Positions 48,830 to 60,185 of a stretch of 64,000 bases of DNA are shown here, one piece after another. Positions within the stretch are counted from its first letter, which is position 1, and every line of letters begins with the position of its first letter. The position numbers and the translations under genes are program-made. Source of the DNA: Achromobacter anxifer. Its GTDB lineage: Bacteria; Pseudomonadota; Gammaproteobacteria; Burkholderiales; Burkholderiaceae_B. The stretch covers positions 372,001 to 436,000 of the forward strand of contig NZ_CAHLAR010000006.1 of the NCBI RefSeq assembly GCF_903652925.1, read 5' to 3'. Below the pieces are notes generated by a model, which was not told where the DNA came from, did no database searches, and saw only the letters and a program-made list of their open reading frames with translations.

Positions 48830-49942
48830 TCAGATGGCGCAGGCGCCGCTGGTGCAATCACCGCCGTCGGCGCTTGCGCCATCGATTGCGCGCAGCACCG
48901 GCGTGCTCATGCTGCCCCAGCCCGGTATCAGCACGGAAAAGCGGCCGGCCTCGCCGCCCATCACGAACAGGTGGATGTGGTCCGGGCTGTGCACGATGGG
49001 AATGCGGGTGTCGTCGTTGCGCTTGTAGTACTTGGGCAGATTGCGGTTGTAGACCTTGCCGTAGCGGTGGCCGTAAGCCAGGTCGATGAAGCGGTTGCCG
49101 TGGTTCACGTACAGGTAGTTGCGCACGTCGGCGCGCGACCAGCCGTGCTTGCCGATGGTCTGCGCGTGCTCCAGGCCCAGCACCACCGCGATATGGCCGC
49201 CCAGCACCGCGCTGTTGGACGCGATGGTGCTCATGGCCGAACACATCGTGTCGAGGATGCCCTCTGGGTCGTTCGAGATGTGGTTGGTGACGCTGTGCGG
49301 CGCCTCGGCCGCCATCGCGAACACGGTGGAGTCCTCGGCCTTGTAGCCGTGTTCCACGTGGTACGGCGCCAGTGGGCTTTGCAGTTCGTTCTCGCAAACG
49401 CAGTAGGTGTATTTGCCCGGATGCCCCAGCGTGCTCTTGTCCAGGTCTCCCGGCCAGCCGCCGCCCACGTTCAGCATGATCAGGCGCAGCGCCCGGCCGA
49501 TGGTGGCGTTGGCGCGGTTGCCGGAGCCGAACGCGTTGACGCCGCCATTCATGCCGATCTCGCGGGCAATCGGCCCATTCACCACCAGCAGCGGCGCGGC
49601 CACGTGCGTGGTGGCTTGCACGCCGTTCAGGTTGAAGGCCTGGTCGGTGACGGCCTTTACCGCCGCCAGCACCACCGGCGCGTACTCGGGCTTGCAGCCG
49701 GCCATCACCATGTTGATGGCCAGCACCTCGCGCGTCAGTTCGCCCCAGCGCGGCGCCACGCGCGCCTCGACGAAGCCGGGGTCGCCGCCCAGCCGCGCCA
49801 CGATCTCGTCGATCTTCTCGGGCGTTGGCGGCACCACCGGCAGCCCGTCGCTGAAGCCGCGCTCGTAGTAGTACTCCACCAGGTCCACGCCGGCCGGCAC
49901 CATGTTGGCCGGCGACGCCTTCGCTTGCAGAACCGCACTCAT
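48830..49942 (-). CDS. Unassigned partner of the UGSC protein, first gene of the operon
   Basis: A 370-residue cytoplasmic protein of no family I can name with confidence. Features are YYYERGFSDGLPVVPPTPEKIDEIVARLGGDP near the N-terminus, LLVVNGPIAREIGMNGGVNAFGSGNRANATIGRALRLI in the middle, and a Cys-containing tail GDCTSGACAI. The tail pair could exchange disulfides with the UGSC protein encoded 22 bp downstream. GAGGAG lies 9 nt before the ATG at 49942. It is divergent from the hydantoinase genes across about 240 bp. Confidence 0.7.
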   Translation of the reverse strand: MSAVLQAKASPANMVPAGVDLVEYYYERGFSDGLPVVPPTPEKIDEIVARLGGDPGFVEARVAPRWGELTREVLAINMVMAGCKPEYAPVVLAAVKAVTDQAFNLNGVQATTHVAAPLLVVNGPIAREIGMNGGVNAFGSGNRANATIGRALRLIMLNVGGGWPGDLDKSTLGHPGKYTYCVCENELQSPLAPYHVEHGYKAEDSTVFAMAAEAPHSVTNHISNDPEGILDTMCSAMSTIASNSAVLGGHIAVVLGLEHAQTIGKHGWSRADVRNYLYVNHGNRFIDLAYGHRYGKVYNRNLPKYYKRNDDTRIPIVHSPDHIHLFVMGGEAGRFSVLIPGWGSMSTPVLRAIDGASADGGDCTSGACAI

Positions 49943-50184
49943 CAGAATCTCCTCGTGGCTGTCGGATGACGTTGCGAGGAGCATAGGAGTGCCTGCTTAT
50001 CTATAACAAGAACAATCTATTTCGATAGATGATTGCGAAATACGCATAAATCGCGCGCCACGGCCCGGCGCCGGCCGTTCCTTCCCAGACAGTTTTTCCT
50101 GCGCTCTGGTACAAGCCAGCGCGCCGCCCGCTCATTAACTTTGCTGCAAAGCCGTCCGCGACGATGGCATTGTTCAAGGGGAAC

Positions 50185-51954
50185 ATGATGGAAGCGAAAT
50201 CCGCAGCCGGATCGGTCGATCCGATCACGCTGGCCGTGGTGCGCGGGGCCTTGGAGACCGCGCAGCGCGAAATGACGCTGACGCTGGAGAAGACCGGACG
50301 CTCCAGCGTCTTCAACCTGGCGCACGATTACAGCAATGCCTTGTTCGACCACTATCCGGAGATGATCCTGCAGGGCCAGGACATTCCGATCCACCTGGGG
50401 TCGCTGATACCCGCCATGAAGGCCGTCGCCGAGTTCTTCGGCGACGACATCCATGAAGGCGACATCATCTATCACAACGATCCGGTCTATCAGGGCAGCC
50501 ATATCCTGGACTGCTGCATGTACAAGCCGGTGTTCCATGAAGGCAAGCTGGTGTTCTGGGCGGTCTGCAAAGGACACCTGACCGATATCGGCGGCCCGGT
50601 GCCCGCGGGCTACAACCCGGACGCGCGCGACCTGTACGCGGAGGGACTGCGGATTCCGCCGGTCAAGCTATGGGACCGCGGCGTGCGGCGCGACGACGTG
50701 GTCAACCTGCTGTTGTGCAATATGCGGGCGCGGCGCGACCAGGAAGGCGACCTGAACGCGCAGTACGGCGCTTGCCGCGTCGGCGAGCGCCATTTGCAGG
50801 CTCTGCTGGCCAAGTACGGCCTGCCCACGGTGCAGGCGGCCATCGCCGAACTGAAGGACATGGCGGACCGCCACATGCGGTCGCTGATCGCGTCGATTCC
50901 CGACGGCACCTATTCGGGCCGGGCGCGGCTGGAAGACGCGGGCCATGGCCATGGCGACATGACCATATCCGCCAGCGTGCAGGTCCAGGGCGACAGCGTG
51001 CACATCAGCATCGAGAGTCCGCCGCAGGTGCCCTATTTCATCAATTCGTACGCCGGCAATTCCATGTCCGGCATCTACCTGGGCCTGATGATGTTCGCGC
51101 AGGTGCCGCCGCCGTATAACGCCGGCCTCTACCGTTGCGTCACGGTGGACCTGGGGCCGCAAGGCACCTTGTGCAACGCGCGCGAACCGGCGCCGCACGT
51201 CAACTGCACCACCACGCCGATGGAGACGCTGACCGATGCGGTGCGGCAGGCCTTCGAGGCGGCCGCGCCGGAACGCGTGACGGCTTCGTGGGGCCACGCC
51301 AGCGGCGTCAACATCGCGGGCATAGATCCCAAGACGGGCGAGCAGTACGTGACGATGGTGCTGGCTTCGATCATCTCGGGCGCCGGCGCTACCCGCCAGA
51401 TGGACGGCTGGCACGCCTGCGGTCCGCTGTGCTGCTTCGGCGCGCTCAGTTCCGGCGATATCGAACTTCTGGAATACGCCTATCCCATCATCATCCACCG
51501 CTATGGCCTGCAAGAGGACAGCGGCGGCGCCGGCCAGCGGCGCGGCGGCAGCGGCACGGTGTGGGAGGTGGAGCCCATCGGCCATGAGATGACGGTGGTC
51601 GCCTTCGGCGAAGGGCGCCAGATTCCGACCGGCGGCGCGGCGGGCGCATACAACTCGCTGCCGGACCGCAAGCTGGGGCGGCTGGAGCAGCATCACGCCG
51701 GCGGCAAGGTCACGGTGCATCGCAAGAACACCATCTTGAGCCTGAAGCCGGGCGAGCGCGCTCGCAACGTCAATCCCGGCGGAGGCGGTTATGGCGATCC
51801 CTTCCACCGCGATCCCCGCGACGTGGCCGCGGACGTCAGGAACGGGCTGGTATCGCGCGAGGCCGCGCATGCCGAGTACGGCGTCGTGGTGGACGCCAGC
51901 GGCCAGGCCGACATCTCCGCCACCAACGCAGCGCGCGTGCGCGATCCCCGCTGA
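50185..51954 (+). CDS. hyuB: Hydantoinase B/oxoprolinase family protein
   Basis: A 589-residue HyuB-type subunit. Families of this kind hydrolyse N-methylhydantoin or 5-oxoproline with ATP, or carboxylate acetone-like substrates, together with a HyuA subunit. It shows DPITLAVVRGALETAQREM at the start, DYSNALFDHYPEMILQGQDIPIHLGSL, DIIYHNDPVYQGSHILD (metal-site region), and a C-terminal NPGGGGYGDPFHRDPRDVAADV. The ATG at 50185 has GGGGA 5 nt upstream (50164 is the alternative). hyuA follows after 10 bp. Confidence 0.88.
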   Translation: MMEAKSAAGSVDPITLAVVRGALETAQREMTLTLEKTGRSSVFNLAHDYSNALFDHYPEMILQGQDIPIHLGSLIPAMKAVAEFFGDDIHEGDIIYHNDPVYQGSHILDCCMYKPVFHEGKLVFWAVCKGHLTDIGGPVPAGYNPDARDLYAEGLRIPPVKLWDRGVRRDDVVNLLLCNMRARRDQEGDLNAQYGACRVGERHLQALLAKYGLPTVQAAIAELKDMADRHMRSLIASIPDGTYSGRARLEDAGHGHGDMTISASVQVQGDSVHISIESPPQVPYFINSYAGNSMSGIYLGLMMFAQVPPPYNAGLYRCVTVDLGPQGTLCNAREPAPHVNCTTTPMETLTDAVRQAFEAAAPERVTASWGHASGVNIAGIDPKTGEQYVTMVLASIISGAGATRQMDGWHACGPLCCFGALSSGDIELLEYAYPIIIHRYGLQEDSGGAGQRRGGSGTVWEVEPIGHEMTVVAFGEGRQIPTGGAAGAYNSLPDRKLGRLEQHHAGGKVTVHRKNTILSLKPGERARNVNPGGGGYGDPFHRDPRDVAADVRNGLVSREAAHAEYGVVVDASGQADISATNAARVRDPR

Positions 51955-51964
51955 GGAGCACATC

Positions 51965-54049
51965 ATGCAAGGACAATATCGCCTCGGCGTAGACGCCGGC
52001 GGCACCTTCACCGACTTCGTCCTGGCCGGCCGCGACGGCCGGATCAGGCTGTTCAAGAGCGCATCCACGCCGCAGGACGGCACCCGCGCCATCGCCGCCG
52101 GGCTGGCGCAGATGGCGCAGGAGCTGGGACGCCCGGTCGAGGACATCGTGCGCGACTGCGATCTGTGCATCAACGGCACCACCGTGGCGCTGAACGCGCT
52201 GATCGAGCTGAAGGGCGTCAAGGTCGGCCTGCTGTGCACGGCGGGCCATGAGGACAGCATCGAGATCCGCCTGGGACACAAGGAAGAAGGCTATCGCTAC
52301 GACGCCGACTATCCGCCCGCGCCGCAGTTGGTGCCGCGGCATTTGCGCCGGCCGGTGCGCGAGCGCGTGCTGGCGGACGGCTCGGTGCACCAGCCGCTGA
52401 ACGAGGACGACGTGCGCGCCGCCATCGAGGTCTTCAAGCGCGAAGGCGTGCAGGCGGTCGCGGTCTCGTTCGTGTGGGCGCCGGCCAACTCGGCGCACGA
52501 GCAGCGCGCGCGGGAGATGGTCGCGGCAGCCATGCCCGATGTCTTCGTCTGCGCCGGGCACGAGGTCTATCCGCAGGTGCGCGAGTACACGCGCACCTCC
52601 ACGACCATCGTCAACGCCTATCTGAGTCCGGTGATGGCGCGCTACGTGGCGCGCATCGACGACTATTTCCGCAGCCTGGGCGCCAGGGGCGCGGTGCGCT
52701 ACTTCCAGTCCAACGGCGGGCTGGCGGTTGGGGACATCATGCGGCGGCGCGCGGTCAACGCGATCAATTCCGGTCCGGCATCCGCGCCGCAGGCCGGCCT
52801 GTACGTGGCGGCCCCGTTCGGCATCGACAACATCATCACCGTGGACATGGGTGGGACCTCGTTCGACATCACCATGGCGCGCGGCGGCCAGACCAATCTG
52901 AACCGCAACATCGATTTCCTGCGGCATCGCATCGGCGTGCCGATGATCCATGTCGAAACCCTGGGCGCGGGCGGCGGCTCGATCGCGCATCTGAACGCCT
53001 TCGGCATGCTGGAAGTCGGTCCGCGCAGCGCCGGCGCGGTGCCGGGACCCGCCTGCTACGGCCTGGGCGGCAAGGAGCCGACCGTCACCGACGCCAACAT
53101 GGTGCTGGGATACCTGCGCCCCGACGCCGTGCTGGGCGGCGCGATCCGGCTGGACCGCGAGCGCGCCCGCGACGCGGTCGAACAGCATGTGGCCAGGCCG
53201 CTGGGACTGAGCCTGGAGCGCGCTGCCTACGGCATCGGCACGCTGGTGAATCTGAACATGGCCAACGGCATACGCCGCATCTCGATCGAGAACGGCTACG
53301 ACCCGCGCGACTTCGCGCTGGTCTGCGCGGGCGGCGCCGCCGGCATGCATATCGCCGCGCTGGCCGAGGAGATCGGCAGCCGAACGGTGCTGGTGCCCAA
53401 GATCGCTTCCTGCCTGTGCGCCTTTGGCCAGGTGATCTCCGACGTCAAGTATCACTTCCTGGCCAGCGCCGTGATGCGCCTGGACCAAAGCGCCGACATC
53501 GGCAAGCTGGACACGCTGTTTCGCGACATGGAAGCGCGCGGCCGCGAACTGCTGACGGCCGACGGCTTCGCCGTGGATCGCATCAGCCTGGCCCGCAAGG
53601 TGGAAATGCGCTATCAGGGCCAGATCCACGAATGCCAGGTGGACGTGCCGCCGGGTCCGGTCACCGCCGACACGCTGGCCCAGCTGCTGCGCGACTTCCA
53701 TGCGCGCCACGAGCAGCTCTACACCTATTCCGAGCCGCACAATGTGGTGGAGCTGGTGAACCTGGAAGTCATGGCCTCGGGCGCGGTCGACAAGCCCGCG
53801 CTGCCGGAGCTGGAGGCGGGCAGCGGCGATCCGGCGGCGGCGCTGGACAGCTGGCGCGCCATGCTGTTCGACGATGCGGGCCTGCGGGTCGATACGCCGG
53901 TCTACGACGGCGCGCGCTTGCTGGCTGGCGACCGCATCGCCGGTCCGGCCGTGATCGAGGAGCCCACGACCACCATCGTGGTGCGCCCGGGCTGGAACGC
54001 CTTGTTGCATGGCTCGGGTACGTACTTATTGACCCGGGACCAGGGCTGA
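51965..54049 (+). CDS. hyuA: Hydantoinase/oxoprolinase A subunit (ATP-dependent)
   Basis: A 694-residue HyuA-type subunit with an ASKHA-like ATPase fold. The phosphate-1 motif is YRLGVDAGGTFTDFVL (5-20), then NGTTVALNAL; the second phosphate motif is ITVDMGGTSFDI (residues about 294-305), and VCAGGAAGMHIAALAEE near 450. With HyuB it should form the ATP-driven enzyme, which cleaves or carboxylates a cyclic imide, lactam or ketone. The exact substrate is unknown. GAGGAG lies before the ATG. It is co-transcribed with hyuB and followed by an AraC gene. Confidence 0.9.
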   Translation: MQGQYRLGVDAGGTFTDFVLAGRDGRIRLFKSASTPQDGTRAIAAGLAQMAQELGRPVEDIVRDCDLCINGTTVALNALIELKGVKVGLLCTAGHEDSIEIRLGHKEEGYRYDADYPPAPQLVPRHLRRPVRERVLADGSVHQPLNEDDVRAAIEVFKREGVQAVAVSFVWAPANSAHEQRAREMVAAAMPDVFVCAGHEVYPQVREYTRTSTTIVNAYLSPVMARYVARIDDYFRSLGARGAVRYFQSNGGLAVGDIMRRRAVNAINSGPASAPQAGLYVAAPFGIDNIITVDMGGTSFDITMARGGQTNLNRNIDFLRHRIGVPMIHVETLGAGGGSIAHLNAFGMLEVGPRSAGAVPGPACYGLGGKEPTVTDANMVLGYLRPDAVLGGAIRLDRERARDAVEQHVARPLGLSLERAAYGIGTLVNLNMANGIRRISIENGYDPRDFALVCAGGAAGMHIAALAEEIGSRTVLVPKIASCLCAFGQVISDVKYHFLASAVMRLDQSADIGKLDTLFRDMEARGRELLTADGFAVDRISLARKVEMRYQGQIHECQVDVPPGPVTADTLAQLLRDFHARHEQLYTYSEPHNVVELVNLEVMASGAVDKPALPELEAGSGDPAAALDSWRAMLFDDAGLRVDTPVYDGARLLAGDRIAGPAVIEEPTTTIVVRPGWNALLHGSGTYLLTRDQG

Positions 54050-54087
54050 TCCAGATTAGCGGTTGTTATGCGCGCGGAGGCGGCAAC

Positions 54088-55035
54088 GTGGACACCCGCT
54101 ACGACACCACAGGACTGGCCGCCGGCGACCGTGCCCGCCATTGGGAAGCCGCGGTCGGCAACACCTACTTCAGCCTGCAATTGCGGTTCCAGGACGCGGC
54201 GCGCTTCGAGGGCGCGCTCAACTCCTGGCGCCTGGGCGCGCTGTCGCTGTCGCGGCTGGCGTCCTCGCCGCTTTGCTACAACCGCCTGAAGACGCATTTG
54301 CGGGATGTTTCCGACGAGCAATACCTGGTGACGGTGCCGCGGCTGAGCGCCATCCGCTTCGCCCAGGGCGGGCGCGAAACCTTCTGCCACCCGGGCGCGT
54401 TCCTGCTGGAACACGGCCACAGCCCCTACGAATTCTCCTACGGGCAGGACAACGAGCTGTGGGTGCTGAAGGTACCGGGCGCGCTGCTCCGCGGGCATCT
54501 GCGCGCTCCTGACCGCTATTGCGCGTTGTCCTTCGATGCGACGCAGGGCGCGGGCTGGCTGTTCGCCTCGTATGTCGACCTCATCGGCCGGCAGCTCAAT
54601 CGCGGCGATGGCGCGCAGCGCGAATTGCTGGCGCAGCAGCTGGTGGATTTGCTGGTTTGTTCGGTGCAGGCCGACGACCGCGTGCTGACGTCGAACGATT
54701 CCGCGGTGCGCGCGGCGCATCTGGGCCGCATCGAAGCCTATGCGCGCCAGCACCTGGCGGACCGCGACCTGGGGCCGGAGCGCGTGGCGCAGGCCTGCGG
54801 CATTTCGGTCCGCTACCTGCACGCCCTGTATCGGGACGTGGGCCAGACCTTCATCCAGTGGCTGCACGAGCAAAGACTGGACCGCGCCGACCAGGCGCTG
54901 CGCGCCTCGGACCAGCGGGTTTCGGTGGCGGGCGTGGCGCACCAATGGGGCTTTGCCGACCAGTCGCATTTCTCGCGGCTGTTCAAGCGCCGCTTCGGCC
55001 GCACGCCGGGCCAGTCGCGCCGCCTGCCCGCTTAG
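54088..55035 (+). CDS. AraC family transcriptional regulator
   Basis: A 315-residue regulator. The N-terminal half resembles the AraC-binding-like domain (cupin-like; RFAQGGRETFCHPGAFLLEHGHSPYEF). The C-terminal pair of helix-turn-helix motifs runs from HLADRDLGPERVAQACGISVRYLHALYRDVG to VAGVAHQWGFADQSHFSRLFKRRFGRTPG. The start is GTG at 54088 with GGAGG 7 nt upstream; no in-frame ATG gives a better N-terminus. It lies 38 bp after hyuA and is likely the regulator of the divergent cluster. Confidence 0.88.
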   Translation: MDTRYDTTGLAAGDRARHWEAAVGNTYFSLQLRFQDAARFEGALNSWRLGALSLSRLASSPLCYNRLKTHLRDVSDEQYLVTVPRLSAIRFAQGGRETFCHPGAFLLEHGHSPYEFSYGQDNELWVLKVPGALLRGHLRAPDRYCALSFDATQGAGWLFASYVDLIGRQLNRGDGAQRELLAQQLVDLLVCSVQADDRVLTSNDSAVRAAHLGRIEAYARQHLADRDLGPERVAQACGISVRYLHALYRDVGQTFIQWLHEQRLDRADQALRASDQRVSVAGVAHQWGFADQSHFSRLFKRRFGRTPGQSRRLPA

Positions 55036-55054
55036 GCGGGCGGCGCCTGCCGGG

Positions 55055-57079
<2,025 letters not shown>

Positions 57080-57135
57080 GGATGTCATCCAGGCTGGAAT
57101 TATTCTTGGGCGGCAGCGGGGTCGGCTACGCCGGC

Positions 57136-58743
57136 CTACATGCGGAACACGCCGAACTTGGTGTCTTCGATGGGCGCGTTCAACGCCGCCGACAAGGCCA
57201 GGCCCAGCACGCGCCGCGTGTCGGCCGGCGCGATGATGCCGTCGTCCCACAGGCGCGCGGTGGCGTAGTAGGGATGGCCTTCGCGCTCGTACTGTTCGCG
57301 GATGGGCGCCTTGAAGGCGGTTTCCTCTTCCGCCGACCACTGGCCGCCGCGGGCCTCGATGCCGTCGCGCTTGACCGTGGCCAGGACGCTGGCGGCCTGT
57401 TCGCCGCCCATGACCGAGATGCGGGCATTGGGCCACATGAACAACATGCGCGGCGAGTAGGCACGGCCGCACATGCCGTAGTTGCCGGCGCCGAAGGAGC
57501 CGCCGATCAGCACGGTGAACTTGGGCACGTTGGCCGTGGCCACCGCCGTCACCATCTTGGCGCCGTGGCGGGCGATGCCTTCGTTTTCGTACTTGCGGCC
57601 GACCATGAAGCCGGTGATGTTCTGCAGGAACACCAGCGGGATCTTGCGCTGCGCGCACAGTTCGATGAAGTGCGCGCCCTTCTGCGCGGATTCCGAGAAC
57701 AGGATGCCGTTGTTGGCGACGATGCCGACGGGCATGCCGTGGATGTGCGCGAAGCCGGTGACCAGAGTGGGGCCGAAGCGCGCCTTGAATTCGTCGAACT
57801 CGGAGCCGTCCACGATGCGCGCGATGACTTCGCGCACGTCATAGGGCTTGCGGGTGTCGGCGGGAATGATGCCGTTCAGTTCGCTCGGGTCGTAGCGCGG
57901 CTCGCGCACCGGGATGGTGGCCAGCGGCTGCGGCTTCTTGCGGTTCAGGCGCGCGACGGCGTTGCGCGCCAGTTGCAGCGCGTGCATGTCGTTGGCGGCC
58001 AGGTGGTCGGCCACGCCGGACAGGCGCGTGTGCACGTCGCCGCCGCCCAGGTCCTCGGCGCTGACTTCTTCGCCCGTGGCGGCCTTCACCAGCGGCGGGC
58101 CGCCCAGGAAGATGGTGCCCTGGTTCTTGACGATGATGGACTCGTCGCTCATGGCGGGCACGTAGGCGCCGCCGGCGGTGCAGGAGCCCATCACCACGGC
58201 GATCTGCGAAATGCCCTGCGCCGACATCTGCGCCTGGTTGTAGAAGATGCGGCCGAAGTGCTCGCGGTCGGGGAAGACCTCGTCTTGCTGCGGCAGGTTG
58301 GCGCCGCCGGAATCCACCAGGTAGACGCAGGGCAGATGGTTCTGCGCGGCGATTTCCTGCGCGCGCAGATGCTTCTTGACCGTCATCGGGTAGTAGGTGC
58401 CGCCCTTGACCGTGGCGTCGTTGCAGACGATCACGCATTCCGTGCCGGCCACGCGGCCGATGCCGGTGATGACGCCGGCCCCGGGGGCTTCGCCGCCGTA
58501 CATGCCGTGCGCCGCCATCGGCGACAGCTCAAGGAACGGCGTGCCCGGGTCGATCAGCTGTTCGACGCGGTCGCGCGGCAGCAGCTTGCCGCGCGCCACG
58601 TGCTTGGCGCGCGCGGCTTCGCTGCCGCCCAGCGCCGTGTGGGCCAGCTGCTGATCCAGATCGTCCAGCTGCGCCTGCATGGCCTGCGCGTTGTCGGTGT
58701 AGTCCTGCGACCGCGGATTGATGCGGGATTCGATGATGGGCAT
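57136..58743 (-). CDS. mccB: Methylcrotonyl-CoA carboxylase carboxyltransferase beta subunit
   Basis: A 535-residue carboxyltransferase that moves CO2 from biotin to 3-methylcrotonyl-CoA, giving 3-methylglutaconyl-CoA. Typical stretches are [44 protein letters not shown] and [38 protein letters not shown]. It is full length. It stands directly before mccA. The usual methylglutaconyl-CoA hydratase gene (liuC), often placed between the two, is absent here. It is separated from the thiolase gene by 225 bp with a terminator-like hairpin, so it may have its own promoter. Confidence 0.93.
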   Translation of the reverse strand: MPIIESRINPRSQDYTDNAQAMQAQLDDLDQQLAHTALGGSEAARAKHVARGKLLPRDRVEQLIDPGTPFLELSPMAAHGMYGGEAPGAGVITGIGRVAGTECVIVCNDATVKGGTYYPMTVKKHLRAQEIAAQNHLPCVYLVDSGGANLPQQDEVFPDREHFGRIFYNQAQMSAQGISQIAVVMGSCTAGGAYVPAMSDESIIVKNQGTIFLGGPPLVKAATGEEVSAEDLGGGDVHTRLSGVADHLAANDMHALQLARNAVARLNRKKPQPLATIPVREPRYDPSELNGIIPADTRKPYDVREVIARIVDGSEFDEFKARFGPTLVTGFAHIHGMPVGIVANNGILFSESAQKGAHFIELCAQRKIPLVFLQNITGFMVGRKYENEGIARHGAKMVTAVATANVPKFTVLIGGSFGAGNYGMCGRAYSPRMLFMWPNARISVMGGEQAASVLATVKRDGIEARGGQWSAEEETAFKAPIREQYEREGHPYYATARLWDDGIIAPADTRRVLGLALSAALNAPIEDTKFGVFRM

Positions 58744-58968
58744 GGGGTTCCACCCGTCCTGCTTGTTGGAAATTTGAAGGCGCTCGTGGAGCGGTTTGTC
58801 TCGCTGCCCGGTGGGCCGGGCATTCTTGTCGGCTAGGGGTACCGAAGAGGGATTTCGTTGCGCCTTTCCCGCACGGCGCGCGACCGACCCGTCGCGCTAC
58901 GACGCCATGCAGGAAAGGCGCAGCGGAATCCATCGAAAGCCGGGAGGCCGAAGCCTCCCAGCGTTGCG
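58744..58968. other. Spacer between thiolase and mccB genes
   Basis: No gene. It carries a long-range inverted repeat, GCGCCTTTCC (58860-58869) with GGAAAGGCGC (58912-58921), as well as the terminator-like stem listed separately. It could hold an mccBA promoter or a processing site. Confidence 0.45.
58942..58959 (-). terminator. Terminator-like hairpin after the thiolase gene
   Basis: GGGAGGC/GCCTCCC stem with a 4-nt loop (TTCG as read on the minus strand), 9 bp after the thiolase stop codon. No long T run follows, so termination is probably partial. Confidence 0.55.
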
Positions 58969-60150
58969 TCAGATCATTTCGATCGCCATCGCGACGGCTT
59001 CGCCGCCGCCGATGCACAGCGTGGCCACGCCGCGCTTGCCGCCGGTCTTGCGCAGCGCGCCGACCAGGGTGGCCATCAGGCGGGCGCCGGACGCGCCGAT
59101 CGGGTGGCCCAGGGCGGTGGCGCCGCCGTGGACGTTGACCTTGTCATGCGGCAGCTTGAAGTCGGCCATGGCGGCCATGGTGACCACCGCGAAGGCTTCG
59201 TTGATTTCGTACAGGTCCACGTCCTCGGCCTTCCAGCCGGTCTTGGCGAACAGGTTCTTCAGCGCGCCCACGGGCGCGGTGGTGAACCAGTTCGGCTCTT
59301 GCGAGTGCTGGCTGTGGGCGACGATGCGTGCCAGCGGCTTCACGCCGAGCTTCTCGGCGGTGGAGGAGCGCATCAGCACCATGGCGGCGGCGCCGTCGGA
59401 GATCGACGAGGAGTTGGCGGCGGTGACGGTGCCGTCCTTCTTGAAGGCGGGTTTGAGCGTCGGGATCTTTTCCGGCATGGCCTTGGTGGGGGCTTCGTCG
59501 GTGTCGATCACGGTGTCGCCCTTGCGGCCGGCCACGGTCACGGGGGCGATTTCCCACTTGAAGCTGCCGTCTTCCGAGGCGGCGCGGGCGCGGCGCAGCG
59601 ATTCCAGCGAGAACGCGTCCTGCTGTTCGCGCGTGAAGGAATACTTGGCGGCGCAATCCTCGGCGAACACGCCCATCGCCTTGCCCTTGTCGTAGGCGTC
59701 TTCCAGGCCGTCCAGCGCCATGTGGTCGTACACGGTGTTGTGGCCGTAGCGGTAGCCCTGGCGGCCCTTGAGCAGCAGGTAGGGCGCGTTGCTCATGCTT
59801 TCCTGGCCGCCGGCGACGACGATGTTGGCGCTGCCCGCGGCCAGCAGGTCATGGCCGAACATGGCGGCCTTCAGGCCCGAACCGCAGACCTTGTGGATGG
59901 TGGTGCAAGCCACGCCCAGCGGCAGGCCGGCGCCCAGCGCGGCCTGGCGCGCCGGGGCCTGGCCCTGGCCGGCCTGCAGCACGTTGCCCATGATGACTTC
60001 TTCGACCTGCTCGGGCTTGATGCCCGCGCGTTCGACGGCGGCCTTGATGGCGATCGAGCCCAGCTCGTGCGCGGCCAGGCCGGACAAGGCGCCCAGCATG
60101 CCGCCCATGGGCGTGCGGGCGACGGAAACGATGACGATGGGATCTGACAT
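58969..60150 (-). CDS. atoB: Acetyl-CoA C-acetyltransferase (thiolase)
   Basis: A 393-residue biosynthetic/degradative thiolase: acetoacetyl-CoA plus CoA gives two acetyl-CoA. The acyl-Cys is in HKVCGSGLKAAM (about 89), and the C-terminal pair GHPIGASGAR (His) and ATLCIGGGEAVA (Cys) completes the site. In this operon it would finish leucine or acetoacetate breakdown. It starts 35 bp after aceK and has AGGAG before its ATG. Confidence 0.92.
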   Translation of the reverse strand: MSDPIVIVSVARTPMGGMLGALSGLAAHELGSIAIKAAVERAGIKPEQVEEVIMGNVLQAGQGQAPARQAALGAGLPLGVACTTIHKVCGSGLKAAMFGHDLLAAGSANIVVAGGQESMSNAPYLLLKGRQGYRYGHNTVYDHMALDGLEDAYDKGKAMGVFAEDCAAKYSFTREQQDAFSLESLRRARAASEDGSFKWEIAPVTVAGRKGDTVIDTDEAPTKAMPEKIPTLKPAFKKDGTVTAANSSSISDGAAAMVLMRSSTAEKLGVKPLARIVAHSQHSQEPNWFTTAPVGALKNLFAKTGWKAEDVDLYEINEAFAVVTMAAMADFKLPHDKVNVHGGATALGHPIGASGARLMATLVGALRKTGGKRGVATLCIGGGEAVAMAIEMI

Positions 60151-60185
60151 GGCTAGCTCCTGTGAGGGTCGGGACAGCTCTGGGG

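Noticed and set aside
50668-52281. Long minus-strand frame across hyuB and hyuA
   Set aside because: Shadow of the hydantoinase genes; it has no recognisable domains.
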